Origin: Gemmatimonadota bacterium
Lineage (GTDB): Bacteria > Gemmatimonadota > Gemmatimonadetes > Gemmatimonadales > Gemmatimonadaceae
DNA: 64,000 bases
Reading direction: 5' to 3'
Assembly: GCA_021298835.1 (NCBI GenBank)
Contig: JAJTHG010000023.1
Coordinates: 28,656 to 92,655, forward strand
Shown here: one piece after another, positions 1 to 8,192 of the stretch
Numbering within the stretch: the first letter of the stretch is position 1
How the letters are laid out: the number at the start of each line of letters is the position of its first letter
Made by a program: the position numbers and the translations under genes
The notes under the pieces: model-generated
What the model saw: the letters and a program-made list of their open reading frames with translations, nothing else
Told to the model about the DNA's origin: nothing
Database searches by the model: none

Positions 1-1362
1 GTCGAGGTGCATGCCTTCCAGCCGGTGGACCAGACCTGCGCCCAGTCCGGCTGCCACACCGACACCAAGGCCAAGATCGTCCTCGGCAAGATGGCCGGCC
101 AGACGTCGCTGCACTGCACCGGCTGCCACCAGTTCACGCGACCGGTCGCCGAGAACATCTCGATCGACTCCACCAAGAAGGCGGGTCAGGCGGGGGCGTC
201 GCAGTGCCTCGACTGCCACGAGATGCGGCAGCAGATGAAGGGCTTCGATCCCAGCGCCGACAAGCACGCCGGCCTCTGCGGCAACTGCCACAACCCGCAC
301 ACCGACAAGACGCCCGAGGCCTCCTGGAAGACCTGCGGCAACGCCGGCTGCCACACCAAGCCGGCCGAGGAGACTCCCTTCCACAAGGGGATCCCGGATC
401 ACGCCCTGAAGAGTTGCCAGAGCTGTCACGCGGCCCACACGTGGAAGGCCGAGGGCTCGAGCTGCCTGACCTGCCACAAGTCCATCTTCACCGACGAGTC
501 CCGGCCGCGCGGGGCGAAGGCGGCGGCGCAGGCCCCGTCCGCGCCGGGAGCCGTGGCGCCGTCCGTTCCCCGCCGCTCGCCGCGGCGCGAACCGGCGGGC
601 GTGGTGGGGCCGGCGGCGGTCGCCTCCCCTGCTTCGCCATCATCGCCGATCCGCCTCGCCGGCCTTGCCGCTCCCGCCTCGGCCTTCTGGCTCGCGGTCC
701 ACCAGCCCCCGCCCAAGCGCACGCCGGAGGGTTCGGCCCGAACGGCCGGCGACCGACTCACCGCCGAGGATCGCCCCTTTCGGCATCGCACCCACAAGGA
801 CGTCACCTGCACCGCCTGCCACAGCTCGGACAGCCGGCACGGCGCCGTCACGGTCAAGACCGCCGCCGACTGCCAGTCGTGTCATCACGCCGCCGACCGC
901 GCGCGAGGGTGCGAGGGCTGCCACGCGGCGAAGTCGCTCGCCCAGCCGCTCTCGATCACCCGTGAGGTCAAGTTCACGGTCGCCAACGCACCCCGGACCC
1001 GCGTGCAGCGCTTCGCGCATCCGCAGCATCGCGATCTCGAGTGCGCCACGTGCCATACCAAGGGCCCCGAGCTCGCCGTCACGAAGGACTGCGCCTCGTG
1101 TCACAAGGAGCACCACGAGCCGGACCGCGACTGCCGCAGCTGCCACACGGGGGTCAAGGACCACCATACCCGGTCGGTGCACCAGGGCTGCGCCGCCGCC
1201 GGGTGTCACGTCGGAGCCGAGTATGCCGCGATGCCGACGGCCCGGCAGGTGTGCCTCTCCTGCCACGTGGACATGAGCAACCACAAGCGCGGCGGCGAGT
1301 GCGCCGACTGCCACAAGATGACGACGTGGTCGGCGACGGCCGGCCTGCCCAAGGGGAGCTGA
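1..1362 (+). CDS. Multihaem c-type cytochrome, 5' partial
   Basis: The reading frame is open from base 1 and begins without a signal peptide, so the true start lies upstream of the window. The visible 453 residues hold 13 CxxCH haem sites and three CX4CH sites (CAQSGCH, CGNAGCH, CAAAGCH), so up to 16 haems. They form two modules: residues about 10-160 with seven sites and about 265-440 with nine. A Pro/Ala/Arg-rich linker at about 165-250 separates them. The protein should be exported and carry electrons. The next gene, a beta-barrel, starts 4 nt downstream behind an AAGGGGAG ribosome site, so this looks like one cytochrome half of a porin-cytochrome conduit. Whether it is periplasmic or on the surface cannot be told without the missing N-terminus. 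Confidence 0.88.
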   Translation, partial: VEVHAFQPVDQTCAQSGCHTDTKAKIVLGKMAGQTSLHCTGCHQFTRPVAENISIDSTKKAGQAGASQCLDCHEMRQQMKGFDPSADKHAGLCGNCHNPHTDKTPEASWKTCGNAGCHTKPAEETPFHKGIPDHALKSCQSCHAAHTWKAEGSSCLTCHKSIFTDESRPRGAKAAAQAPSAPGAVAPSVPRRSPRREPAGVVGPAAVASPASPSSPIRLAGLAAPASAFWLAVHQPPPKRTPEGSARTAGDRLTAEDRPFRHRTHKDVTCTACHSSDSRHGAVTVKTAADCQSCHHAADRARGCEGCHAAKSLAQPLSITREVKFTVANAPRTRVQRFAHPQHRDLECATCHTKGPELAVTKDCASCHKEHHEPDRDCRSCHTGVKDHHTRSVHQGCAAAGCHVGAEYAAMPTARQVCLSCHVDMSNHKRGGECADCHKMTTWSATAGLPKGS

Positions 1363-1366
1363 CGTC

Positions 1367-2896
1367 ATGCGCCTGACGCGGCGTCCGGGGCCGGCCGGCA
1401 CGGCACGACGCCTCGCGTGGTGGCTCCCGCTCCTCGCGGCGTGGTCGGGGCTCGGCCCCGCCGCCGCCCTCGAGGCCCAGGGCATCCGGCTGCGCGGCGT
1501 GACCACGACGCGATTCCTCGAACTGCAGCGCTTCGAGGACGACAGCGTCGCCGAATCGGCGACCTTGCCGTACGCGGGCGACTTCCGCCAGACGCCCTCC
1601 GGTGTCGTCGTCCGCTGCAACCTGGACACCTGGTGCCGCTACAAGCGGTCCGGCGAAATGGCCACGTCCATTCCCGTCTGGCAGGACCTTCAGGCCACCG
1701 CGTGGGGGCTCGGCGAAGGGGTGAGCGTCCATGCCGACATGCGCTTCCGGGGTGCCATGGGGTCGCTACCGGCGCTCTGGCCCCGGGCGGAGGACCGCTT
1801 CGACCTCCTGAGCGGCTACGTCGAGCTCGACCGGCCCCGCTGGACGGCGCGGCTCGGCCGTCAGTTCGTCTCGAACGGCATGGGCGTCTACAACTACGAC
1901 GGCCTGACATTGATCGCGCGCCCGCACCGCATCCTGACCGCCGAGGTGTGGGGCGGGCGTTCGCTCCTCCGCGGCATCAACGAGGGCTACACGTCCAGCG
2001 AGATCGCGAACGTCGAGGAACTCCCGCCGGATCGCGAGGCGATCATCGCGGGGGCGTCGGTGCGCGTGCGGCCGACCCGCTTCTCCTCGATGCGGTGGAT
2101 GTACCAGCGCGAAGCCCGCTGGAACGGCGGCCTCCGCTCGTCCGGGCTCTACAGCGACCGCATGGCCCTCGACGGCACCTCGCGCATCGTCCACGGCGCA
2201 CTCGACGCCTCGTTCGAGTACGACTTCGCCGGCCGACAGCTCAACGAAGGGCGCGTCCGCTGGCGCGGGCTCCTGCCCCGCAACGTCGAGGCCTCGGTCG
2301 AAGGCCGTCGCTTCCGGCCGTTCTTCGAGCTGTGGACGATCTGGGGGGCGTTCGCCCCCGTCGGCTTCGACGAACTGCGCCTCGACGGGGGCTGGGCCAC
2401 CCGCGACCACGGACTCGCGCTCGACTTCTTCGGCGGCTGGCGCAAGTGGCAGGATGCCAACGTCGGCCTCGCCTTCCAGCCGCTGCGCCAGACGGGGTGG
2501 CGCGCCGGCGGCGACGTCACGCTCCGGCCGCTCGCGCGCTGGGTCCTTTCCGGCCACTACGACGCCGACGTCGGCGCCGGCGCCGCCCGGACCGAGACCG
2601 ACGTCGCCGTCCGCTACGAGACCAGCGACCGGTTCTACGTCGGCCTCGCCGGCACGAGCATGCAGAGTCTCTTCGAGTTCCGCATCGGGACCGGGCGCAT
2701 GCTCGGCGGCGGCCTCGACTTCGGGTGGCGCCTGACGCCGGTCGTGCGCATCGCCGGCGATGTCATGGTCTATCGACACCGGCAATCCTCGGACTCGCCC
2801 TTCATGAACTGGACCCAGCGCCGAGGCAGCGTGCGGCTCGAATGGACCATGGGGGGCGACCCGGGGCTGCGCACCGGTGCGCGGGGGGCCCTGTGA
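1367..2896 (+). CDS. Outer-membrane beta-barrel, probable porin of a porin-cytochrome complex
   Basis: The 509-residue protein has an Arg-rich N-terminus, a hydrophobic stretch and an Ala-Gln type cleavage region (about residues 15-38). A long run of alternating polar/aromatic beta strands follows to the C-terminus. I see no haem motif, no TonB plug and no transmembrane helix after the signal. It lies between two multihaem cytochrome genes, 4 nt after the first and overlapping the second by 4 nt (GTGA). That order is what is known for MtrB-type conduits, in which a barrel insulates cytochromes crossing the outer membrane. The sequence is not clearly MtrB itself, so the role is inferred mainly from context. 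It lacks a C-terminal Phe. Confidence 0.72.
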   Translation: MRLTRRPGPAGTARRLAWWLPLLAAWSGLGPAAALEAQGIRLRGVTTTRFLELQRFEDDSVAESATLPYAGDFRQTPSGVVVRCNLDTWCRYKRSGEMATSIPVWQDLQATAWGLGEGVSVHADMRFRGAMGSLPALWPRAEDRFDLLSGYVELDRPRWTARLGRQFVSNGMGVYNYDGLTLIARPHRILTAEVWGGRSLLRGINEGYTSSEIANVEELPPDREAIIAGASVRVRPTRFSSMRWMYQREARWNGGLRSSGLYSDRMALDGTSRIVHGALDASFEYDFAGRQLNEGRVRWRGLLPRNVEASVEGRRFRPFFELWTIWGAFAPVGFDELRLDGGWATRDHGLALDFFGGWRKWQDANVGLAFQPLRQTGWRAGGDVTLRPLARWVLSGHYDADVGAGAARTETDVAVRYETSDRFYVGLAGTSMQSLFEFRIGTGRMLGGGLDFGWRLTPVVRIAGDVMVYRHRQSSDSPFMNWTQRRGSVRLEWTMGGDPGLRTGARGAL

Positions 2897-4482
2897 CGCG
2901 ATTCCGCCTCCCCCCGCTCGCGCGACTGGCCCGTCCCGCCCTGGTCGCGTGGCTCGTCGCGGCAACGGCGTCCGCCGGTATCGGGGTGGCCGCGCTGGCC
3001 CGCGACCGTTCCGACGAGGGCTTCCCGCATGCCCGGCACGCCCGCCTGTTTCCCACGTGCACGGGCTGTCACGCCGGCATCGCCACGGGCGCCCAGGCAG
3101 CCGCGTACCCGGATTCCGCCTCGTGTGCCCAATGCCACGACGGCGTCCAGCAGCCGAAGGTCCCGTGGGCCCGCAGCAGCGTCGCCCGCAGCAACCTCCG
3201 CTTCGACCATGGCGCGCATGCGGCCAAGCCGGAAGCGCAGGCGCTCGAGTGCCGCAGTTGCCACGGCGTCGCCGGTGGACCGTTCATGAACGTCAAGCGG
3301 GCCGAGGCCGCCGAGTGCGTCAATTGCCACGCGCACAAGGCGACCGCGCACTTCGCGGCCGACAATGCGCCGGCGTGCGTCACCTGCCACGTGCCGGTCA
3401 CCCGGGCGACGGCCCTGCCGGCCGAGCGCATCGGGCGCTTTCCCAAGCCGCCGAGCCACGAGACCCGCGACTACGTGCAGTCCCACGCCCGTGACGTGCA
3501 GGCCGCCGGCGGCTCCTGCGCCACCTGCCACAGCCGCGAGAGCTGCGCCCGCTGCCACGCGAACGTCGCCAGCGTCCCCAGCGCCGCCGCGCTCGGCTCG
3601 GACGCCCGCGTCGCCAGTCTGGTGCGCGGCAAGGCGGGCACATACCCCGTCCCGGCGTCGCACCGCAGCGGCACCTTCGACGCCGAGCACGGCCGGCTGG
3701 CCGAGGCCGCAGGTGCCACCTGCGCCAACTGCCACACGCGCCCGAGTTGCGACGCCTGTCACATCGGGCCGCTCGGCCGCGCGACGATCGCGCGTCTCCC
3801 GATGCCGCTCCCCGGCGCGGCGCAGGGGGTTCGCATCGAGCGGGCGCCGACCTGGGGTCAGGCGACACCGCTGCGTGAGCGCTATACCCTCACGGCGTTC
3901 CACCCCGACACCGAGCCCGCGTCCAGCGCCCCGGCTGTCCCACAGGTGTCGGGTGATCCCGGGGTGCGCCGCGTGCGGCCGCATCCGCCGGGTTACGTCA
4001 CGCACCACGGCACCGAGGCCGCCGTGGCGGGCAACAGCTGCAGCGGGTGCCATACGCAGCAGCGCTTCTGCTCGGACTGCCACGACGGCGAGGGACGCCG
4101 CCGGTTCCATCCGGCGAACTTCACGGCCCGCCACCCCTCGGACGCCTACGGCCGCGAGAAGGATTGCGCGCTCTGCCACCAACCGGAGATCTTCTGTCGG
4201 ACGTGCCACGTCCAGGCGGGACTGGCCTCCGAAGGGCAGCTCAAGACGGCGTATCACACCGGGCAACCCCTGTGGCTGCTCAACCACGGCCGCGCCGCGC
4301 GGCAGACGCTGCAGAGCTGCACGACCTGCCACACCCAGCGCGACTGCATGCAGTGTCACTCGTCGTTCGGCTGGAAGGTCAATCCGCACGGGCGCGGGTT
4401 CAACGCGCTCGCGATGTACTCGCGCAACCGGCTGATGTGCTTCCGGTGCCACGCGACGGATCCGATCGCCGGCTCGCCGTAG
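2893..4482 (+). CDS. 16-haem c-type cytochrome
   Basis: A GTG start overlaps the barrel stop codon (GTGA). The 529-residue product begins with an Arg-containing N-terminus and a hydrophobic helix at about residues 10-35, so it is exported or anchored by its signal. Sixteen CxxCH sites are visible (including CTGCH, CAQCH, CRSCH, CVNCH, CATCH, CARCH, CANCH, CDACH, CSGCH, CSDCH, CALCH, CRTCH, CTTCH, CMQCH, CFRCH). Several occur as close pairs, a spacing seen in wire-like multihaem cytochromes. Many extra His residues could serve as distal ligands. The coupling to the barrel gene supports a function in moving electrons across the outer membrane. The closest family and the direction of electron flow cannot be told from sequence alone. 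Confidence 0.87.
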   Translation: MTRFRLPPLARLARPALVAWLVAATASAGIGVAALARDRSDEGFPHARHARLFPTCTGCHAGIATGAQAAAYPDSASCAQCHDGVQQPKVPWARSSVARSNLRFDHGAHAAKPEAQALECRSCHGVAGGPFMNVKRAEAAECVNCHAHKATAHFAADNAPACVTCHVPVTRATALPAERIGRFPKPPSHETRDYVQSHARDVQAAGGSCATCHSRESCARCHANVASVPSAAALGSDARVASLVRGKAGTYPVPASHRSGTFDAEHGRLAEAAGATCANCHTRPSCDACHIGPLGRATIARLPMPLPGAAQGVRIERAPTWGQATPLRERYTLTAFHPDTEPASSAPAVPQVSGDPGVRRVRPHPPGYVTHHGTEAAVAGNSCSGCHTQQRFCSDCHDGEGRRRFHPANFTARHPSDAYGREKDCALCHQPEIFCRTCHVQAGLASEGQLKTAYHTGQPLWLLNHGRAARQTLQSCTTCHTQRDCMQCHSSFGWKVNPHGRGFNALAMYSRNRLMCFRCHATDPIAGSP

Positions 4483-4569
4483 TCGTACGCTCCCTCGCGG
4501 CCGTCGCGCGCCCCCCGGCGACGTGGCGGCCCGTTCACCGGTTCACTTCCCTCCCTCGAGTTCCCGCCA

Positions 4570-5070
4570 ATGTCCATGCGCCGAACCTTGACGCTCGCCT
4601 GCGCGGCCACCTTCACCGCTTCGCTGGCCGCCTGCAAGGCGGAACGGGAGGCCCCGAAGACGCCCATCGGATCCGCGGCCGGCTCGGCTGCCCGCGACCG
4701 GATGCCGACGGCGGCGCGCGCCGCCCTCGACAGCGGGAACGTGCTCCTGCGCGGCGGCGACGCGAAGGGGGCCATCGCCCAGTACACCCTCGCCGCCAAC
4801 GCCGACCCCGGCAACGCCGCCCCGTGGTACGGCGTCATGATGGCCGCGCAGCGCGCGGGTGACCAGCGGCTCGCCGACTCGGCCGCCGCGATGGTGCGCA
4901 AGACGAGCGGCAATCCGCAGCTCACCGACTCGGGGATGGCGAAGATGCATGCCGAGGGCGGCGCCGGCCTTCCGCCCGGTCATCCCTCGGCGGGCATGCC
5001 GCAGGGTCACCCGCCGATCGGCGGCGCGCCGTCCGCCCCCAAGACCCCGGCGCCGAAGAAGACGACCTGA
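4570..5070 (+). CDS. TPR-containing lipoprotein with C-terminal PGHP motifs
   Basis: The 166-residue protein has a lipoprotein signal: a hydrophobic stretch ending LAAC at about residues 18-21, so Cys21 is the probable lipidated residue. A single TPR-like helical hairpin lies around residues 45-95 (AARAALDSGNVLLRGGD...AIAQYTLAANADPGN). The tail is Pro/Gly-rich and repeats a GLPPGHPSAGMPQGHPPI pattern. It lies 87 nt after the cytochrome gene and 242 nt before the hydrogenase. It may be an assembly or haem-delivery accessory of the conduit, but that rests only on position. Confidence 0.75.
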   Translation: MSMRRTLTLACAATFTASLAACKAEREAPKTPIGSAAGSAARDRMPTAARAALDSGNVLLRGGDAKGAIAQYTLAANADPGNAAPWYGVMMAAQRAGDQRLADSAAAMVRKTSGNPQLTDSGMAKMHAEGGAGLPPGHPSAGMPQGHPPIGGAPSAPKTPAPKKTT

Positions 5071-5109
5071 CGTCGGCGGGCCCGAGGGCGGGGGACGCGC
5101 GCGCGGTCA

Positions 5110-5148
5110 GCGAGCGCCGACCGCGAGCGCCGACCGCGAGCGCAGACC
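5110..5148 (+). repeat. Three 13-bp tandem repeats upstream of the hydrogenase operon
   Basis: The unit GCGAGCGCCGACC is repeated three times (the third with one change, C to A). An inverted GCGCTCGCGCG follows directly. It lies in the 242-bp gap between the TPR lipoprotein and the hydrogenase small subunit. It could be a protein-binding array or simple GC-rich slippage. A small stem (TGGGGG/CCCCCA, 5256-5276) lies nearer the hydrogenase start. I see no convincing -35/-10 pair in this gap. Confidence 0.6.
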
Positions 5149-5312
5149 GCGCTCGCGCGCCGTGGCGCGGTCGCCTCACCCGGGGGCTGTAGGGCGAAAT
5201 CGCTCACGGCTGTGGTGTACGGCCTTCTTGTACGCCTCGGACCCATTACGGAGCTTGGGGGCACACCGATCCCCCACGGCAGGGGCATCGGCTCCACCCG
5301 CCGGAGCGAGCG

Positions 5313-6467
5313 ATGATCGTCCCGCATGCGATTCCCTGGGCCCCCGATCAGGAACTGGGGCAGTACCTCGAACAGCGCGGCGTCTCGCGCCGAGGGTTCC
5401 TGAGGTTCTGCGGCGAGATGACCGCCGTCCTCGGCCTCGCCAGCAACTTCGCGCCGCGGGTCGCGCGGGCGCTCGAGACGATGAAGCGGCCAAGCGTCAT
5501 CTGGATCTCGCTTCAGGAGTGCACGGGCTGCACCGAGAGCATCCTGCGCACGGCCGAGCCGACGATCGGCGACCTGCTGCTCGACGTGATCTCCCTGGAC
5601 TTCCAGGAGAATCTCATGGCGGGCGCGGGCGACGCGGTCGAGGACGCGATGCACGCGGCGATGAAGGAGAACAAGGGCAAGTACGTCCTCGTCGTCACCG
5701 GCTCGATTCCCATCAACGAGGATGGCTTCTACACCACGGTGGCGGGTCGCCCGGTGCGGGAGATCCTCGAGGAAACCGCCAAGGACGCGGCGGCGGTGGT
5801 GGCCGTCGGGGCGTGCGCCCACTGGGGCAACGTCCAGGCCGCGCGCCCGAACCCCACCGGTGCCGTCGGCGTGGCCGACATCATCAAGGACAAGCCGGTC
5901 GTGAACATCGCGGGCTGCCCGCCGATCGGCGACGTCATCACGGCGACGCTCGTGCACTACGTGACCTTCGGCCGCGTCCCCGAGCTCGATCGCGAGGGGC
6001 GTCCCCTCTTCGCGTACGGGGCGAAGATCCACGACCAGTGCCCGCGCCGCGCGAACTACGACGCCGGCCAGTTCGTCGAGGCGTTCGACGATGCCGCGGC
6101 GCGCGAGGGCTACTGCCTCTACCACGTCGGCTGCAAGGGGCCGTCCACCTTCTCGCCCTGCCCGATCTTCCAGTGGAACACGCGCACCTCGTGGCCGATC
6201 GGCGCGGGGCACCCGTGCATCGGCTGCACGGAGCGCGGCTTCTGGGACACCATGACGCCGTTCTACGGCCGGTTGCCGGACATCGCCGGCATCGGCGTCG
6301 AGAAGACCGCCGACATCATCGGTGCGGTCGCGGCGGTCGGCGCCACCGCCGGGATCCTCGGCCACGCGGCCCTCACCGGCGTGTCGCGGATGCGGGCGCG
6401 CGAACTCCCGCAGTATCCCAACGGCCCCGGGTCCTCCGGCGGCGCCTCCAACGCCCCCAAGGCCTGA
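5313..6467 (+). CDS. [NiFe] hydrogenase small subunit, Tat-exported, group 1
   Basis: This is the electron-transfer subunit of an uptake hydrogenase, 384 residues. The twin-arginine signal is SRRGFLRF at about residues 24-31. The proximal-cluster motif is QECTGCTES with Cys70 and Cys73. The remaining ligands are in GACAHWGN and AGCPP, the distal ligands in IHDQCPRR and YCLYHVGC, and the medial ligands in the SPCPIF...HPCIGC region. The extra cysteines of O2-tolerant group 1d enzymes are absent: Gly replaces the first (ECTGC, not ECTCC) and Asn the second (WGN, not WGC). The N-terminal half resembles HybO of E. coli hydrogenase 2. The C-terminus has a hydrophobic stretch (GAVAAVGATAGILGHAAL) that may anchor it to the membrane. 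The large subunit begins 15 nt downstream. Subgroup assignment is tentative. Confidence 0.95.
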   Translation: MIVPHAIPWAPDQELGQYLEQRGVSRRGFLRFCGEMTAVLGLASNFAPRVARALETMKRPSVIWISLQECTGCTESILRTAEPTIGDLLLDVISLDFQENLMAGAGDAVEDAMHAAMKENKGKYVLVVTGSIPINEDGFYTTVAGRPVREILEETAKDAAAVVAVGACAHWGNVQAARPNPTGAVGVADIIKDKPVVNIAGCPPIGDVITATLVHYVTFGRVPELDREGRPLFAYGAKIHDQCPRRANYDAGQFVEAFDDAAAREGYCLYHVGCKGPSTFSPCPIFQWNTRTSWPIGAGHPCIGCTERGFWDTMTPFYGRLPDIAGIGVEKTADIIGAVAAVGATAGILGHAALTGVSRMRARELPQYPNGPGSSGGASNAPKA

Positions 6468-6482
6468 GCGGAGACTAGAGCC

Positions 6483-8192
6483 ATGGCAGTCACCAAGGTC
6501 GTCGTCGATCCCATCACGCGCATCGAGGGGCACCTTCGCATCGAAGCGCAGCAGGAGAACGGGCGGATCACCAAGGCATGGTCGAGCGCCACGCAGTTCC
6601 GCGGCCTCGAACTCGTGCTCAAGGACCGCGACCCCCGCGACGCGTGGGCCTTCGCCCAGCGCATCTGCGGCGTCTGCACGGTCGTCCACGCGGTGGCCTC
6701 GCTGCGCGCCGTCGAGGACGCGCTCGACATCCGCATCCCGCCCAACGCCAACACGATCCGCAACCTCATGGTCGGGATGCAGTTCATCCAGGACCACGTC
6801 ATCCACTTCTACCACCTGCACGCGCTCGACTGGGTGGACGTCACGAGCGCGCTCAAGGCCGACCCGGTCGCGGCCGCCCGCCTCGCCCGCTCGCTCTCCC
6901 CCTGGCCCAACAACTCCGAGTCGCACTTCAAGCTCGTCCAGGACCGCGTCCGCACCTTCGTGGCCTCGGGGCAGCTCGGCATCTTCACCAACGGCTACTG
7001 GGGTCACCCGGCGTACAAGCTGCCGCCGGAGGCGAACCTCATGGCCGTCGCACACTACCTCGAGGCCCTCGACTGGCAGCGCGATATCATCCGCCTGCAC
7101 GCGATCTTCGGCGGCAAGAACCCGCACCCGAACTTCGTCGTCGGCGGCATGGCCAGCGCCATCAACCTCGACGCCCGCGCGACGATCAACACCGAGCGCC
7201 TCACCGACGTGCACGACATGATCCGGAACGCCCTCCGGTTCGTCGAGCAGGTCTATTGGCCCGACCTCCTCGCGATCGCGTCCTTCTACAAGGACTGGGG
7301 CGCCATCGGCGGCGGCGTCAAGAATCACCTCGCCGTCGGCGAGTTCCCGAAGAACGACATCCGCGACGTCGCGGGGCTCTACTTCCCGCGGGGGATCATC
7401 CTCGACAACGACCTCAGCACCGTCCATCCCTACGACCAGGCCGGCGTCACCGAGGAGATCACCTCGGCGTGGTACGAGTACGAGGGGGCCGACGCCCTGC
7501 ACCCCTGGGACGGCCAGACCAAGGCCGCCTACACCGGCCCGAAGCAGAAGTGGACCTACCTGCAGGACGAGAAGAAGTACACGTGGATGAAGGCGCCGCG
7601 ATACAACGGCAAGGCGATGCAGGTGGGCCCCCTCTCGCGCTGCCTCGTGGGCTACGCCAGCGGCCACGACGACATCAAGGCGCTCGTCGGCGAGGTGCTC
7701 GGACGCCTCGACGTGCCGCCCGCCGCCCTGTTCTCGACCCTCGGACGCACCGCGGCCCGCGGCATCGAGAGCGTGCTGATCGCGCGCAAGATGGTCGAGT
7801 GGTACGACGAGCTCGTCGGCCGGATCAAGGGAGGCGACACCCGCACCTTCGACGGCTCGAAGTGGGAGCCCGGCACCTGGCCCAAGGAATCCAAGGGCTA
7901 CGGCTACATGGACGCCCCGCGCGGCGCCCTCGGCCACTGGGTGCGCATCAAGGACGGCAAGATCACCAACTATCAGGCCGTCGTCCCCAGCACCTGGAAC
8001 GCCTCGGGACGCGACAAGGCGGGCCAGCCGGGCGCCTACGAGGCCGCCCTGCAGGACAACCACCCCCTCGTGGATCCCAAGCGCCCCATCGAAATCCTGC
8101 GCACCGTGCACTCGTTCGACCCGTGCATCGCCTGCGGCGTGCACGTGCTCGACGCCACCGGCCGGCAGGTGACGGAGGTGAAGGTGCAATGA
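6483..8192 (+). CDS. [NiFe] hydrogenase large subunit, group 1
   Basis: This is the catalytic subunit for H2 oxidation, 569 residues, the usual length. The N-terminal nickel motif RICGVC is at residues 60-65 and the C-terminal motif DPCIACGVH at 546-554. Fifteen residues follow His554. In this family such an extension is removed by a dedicated endopeptidase after the metal centre is inserted, so this subunit should need one. No such protease is encoded in the window. The N-terminus (DPITRIEGHLRIE) is typical of group 1 enzymes. The cytochrome b gene starts at an ATGA overlap with this stop codon. The protein has no signal of its own and should be co-exported with the Tat-bearing small subunit. 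Confidence 0.96.
   Translation: MAVTKVVVDPITRIEGHLRIEAQQENGRITKAWSSATQFRGLELVLKDRDPRDAWAFAQRICGVCTVVHAVASLRAVEDALDIRIPPNANTIRNLMVGMQFIQDHVIHFYHLHALDWVDVTSALKADPVAAARLARSLSPWPNNSESHFKLVQDRVRTFVASGQLGIFTNGYWGHPAYKLPPEANLMAVAHYLEALDWQRDIIRLHAIFGGKNPHPNFVVGGMASAINLDARATINTERLTDVHDMIRNALRFVEQVYWPDLLAIASFYKDWGAIGGGVKNHLAVGEFPKNDIRDVAGLYFPRGIILDNDLSTVHPYDQAGVTEEITSAWYEYEGADALHPWDGQTKAAYTGPKQKWTYLQDEKKYTWMKAPRYNGKAMQVGPLSRCLVGYASGHDDIKALVGEVLGRLDVPPAALFSTLGRTAARGIESVLIARKMVEWYDELVGRIKGGDTRTFDGSKWEPGTWPKESKGYGYMDAPRGALGHWVRIKDGKITNYQAVVPSTWNASGRDKAGQPGAYEAALQDNHPLVDPKRPIEILRTVHSFDPCIACGVHVLDATGRQVTEVKVQ

Noticed and set aside
165..250. Two separate cytochrome genes instead of one at the left edge (residue numbers of the first protein: linker 165-250)
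   Set aside because: The frame runs through the linker without stop, frameshift or start signal, so one protein with two modules is simpler. A fusion of two ancestral genes remains possible.
640..1629. Long minus-strand reading frame opposite the first cytochrome
   Set aside because: It is Arg/Ala/Gly-rich with no recognisable motif and lies fully opposite a gene with 16 haem sites. High GC creates such shadow frames across the whole window.
5313..6467. Assignment of the hydrogenase to the O2-tolerant group 1d
   Set aside because: The two extra cysteines near the proximal cluster are Gly and Asn here.
5007..8189. Minus-strand frame of more than 1000 codons opposite the hydrogenase
   Set aside because: It mirrors the codon pattern of the hydrogenase genes and shows no domain. 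It is an antisense artefact of GC bias.
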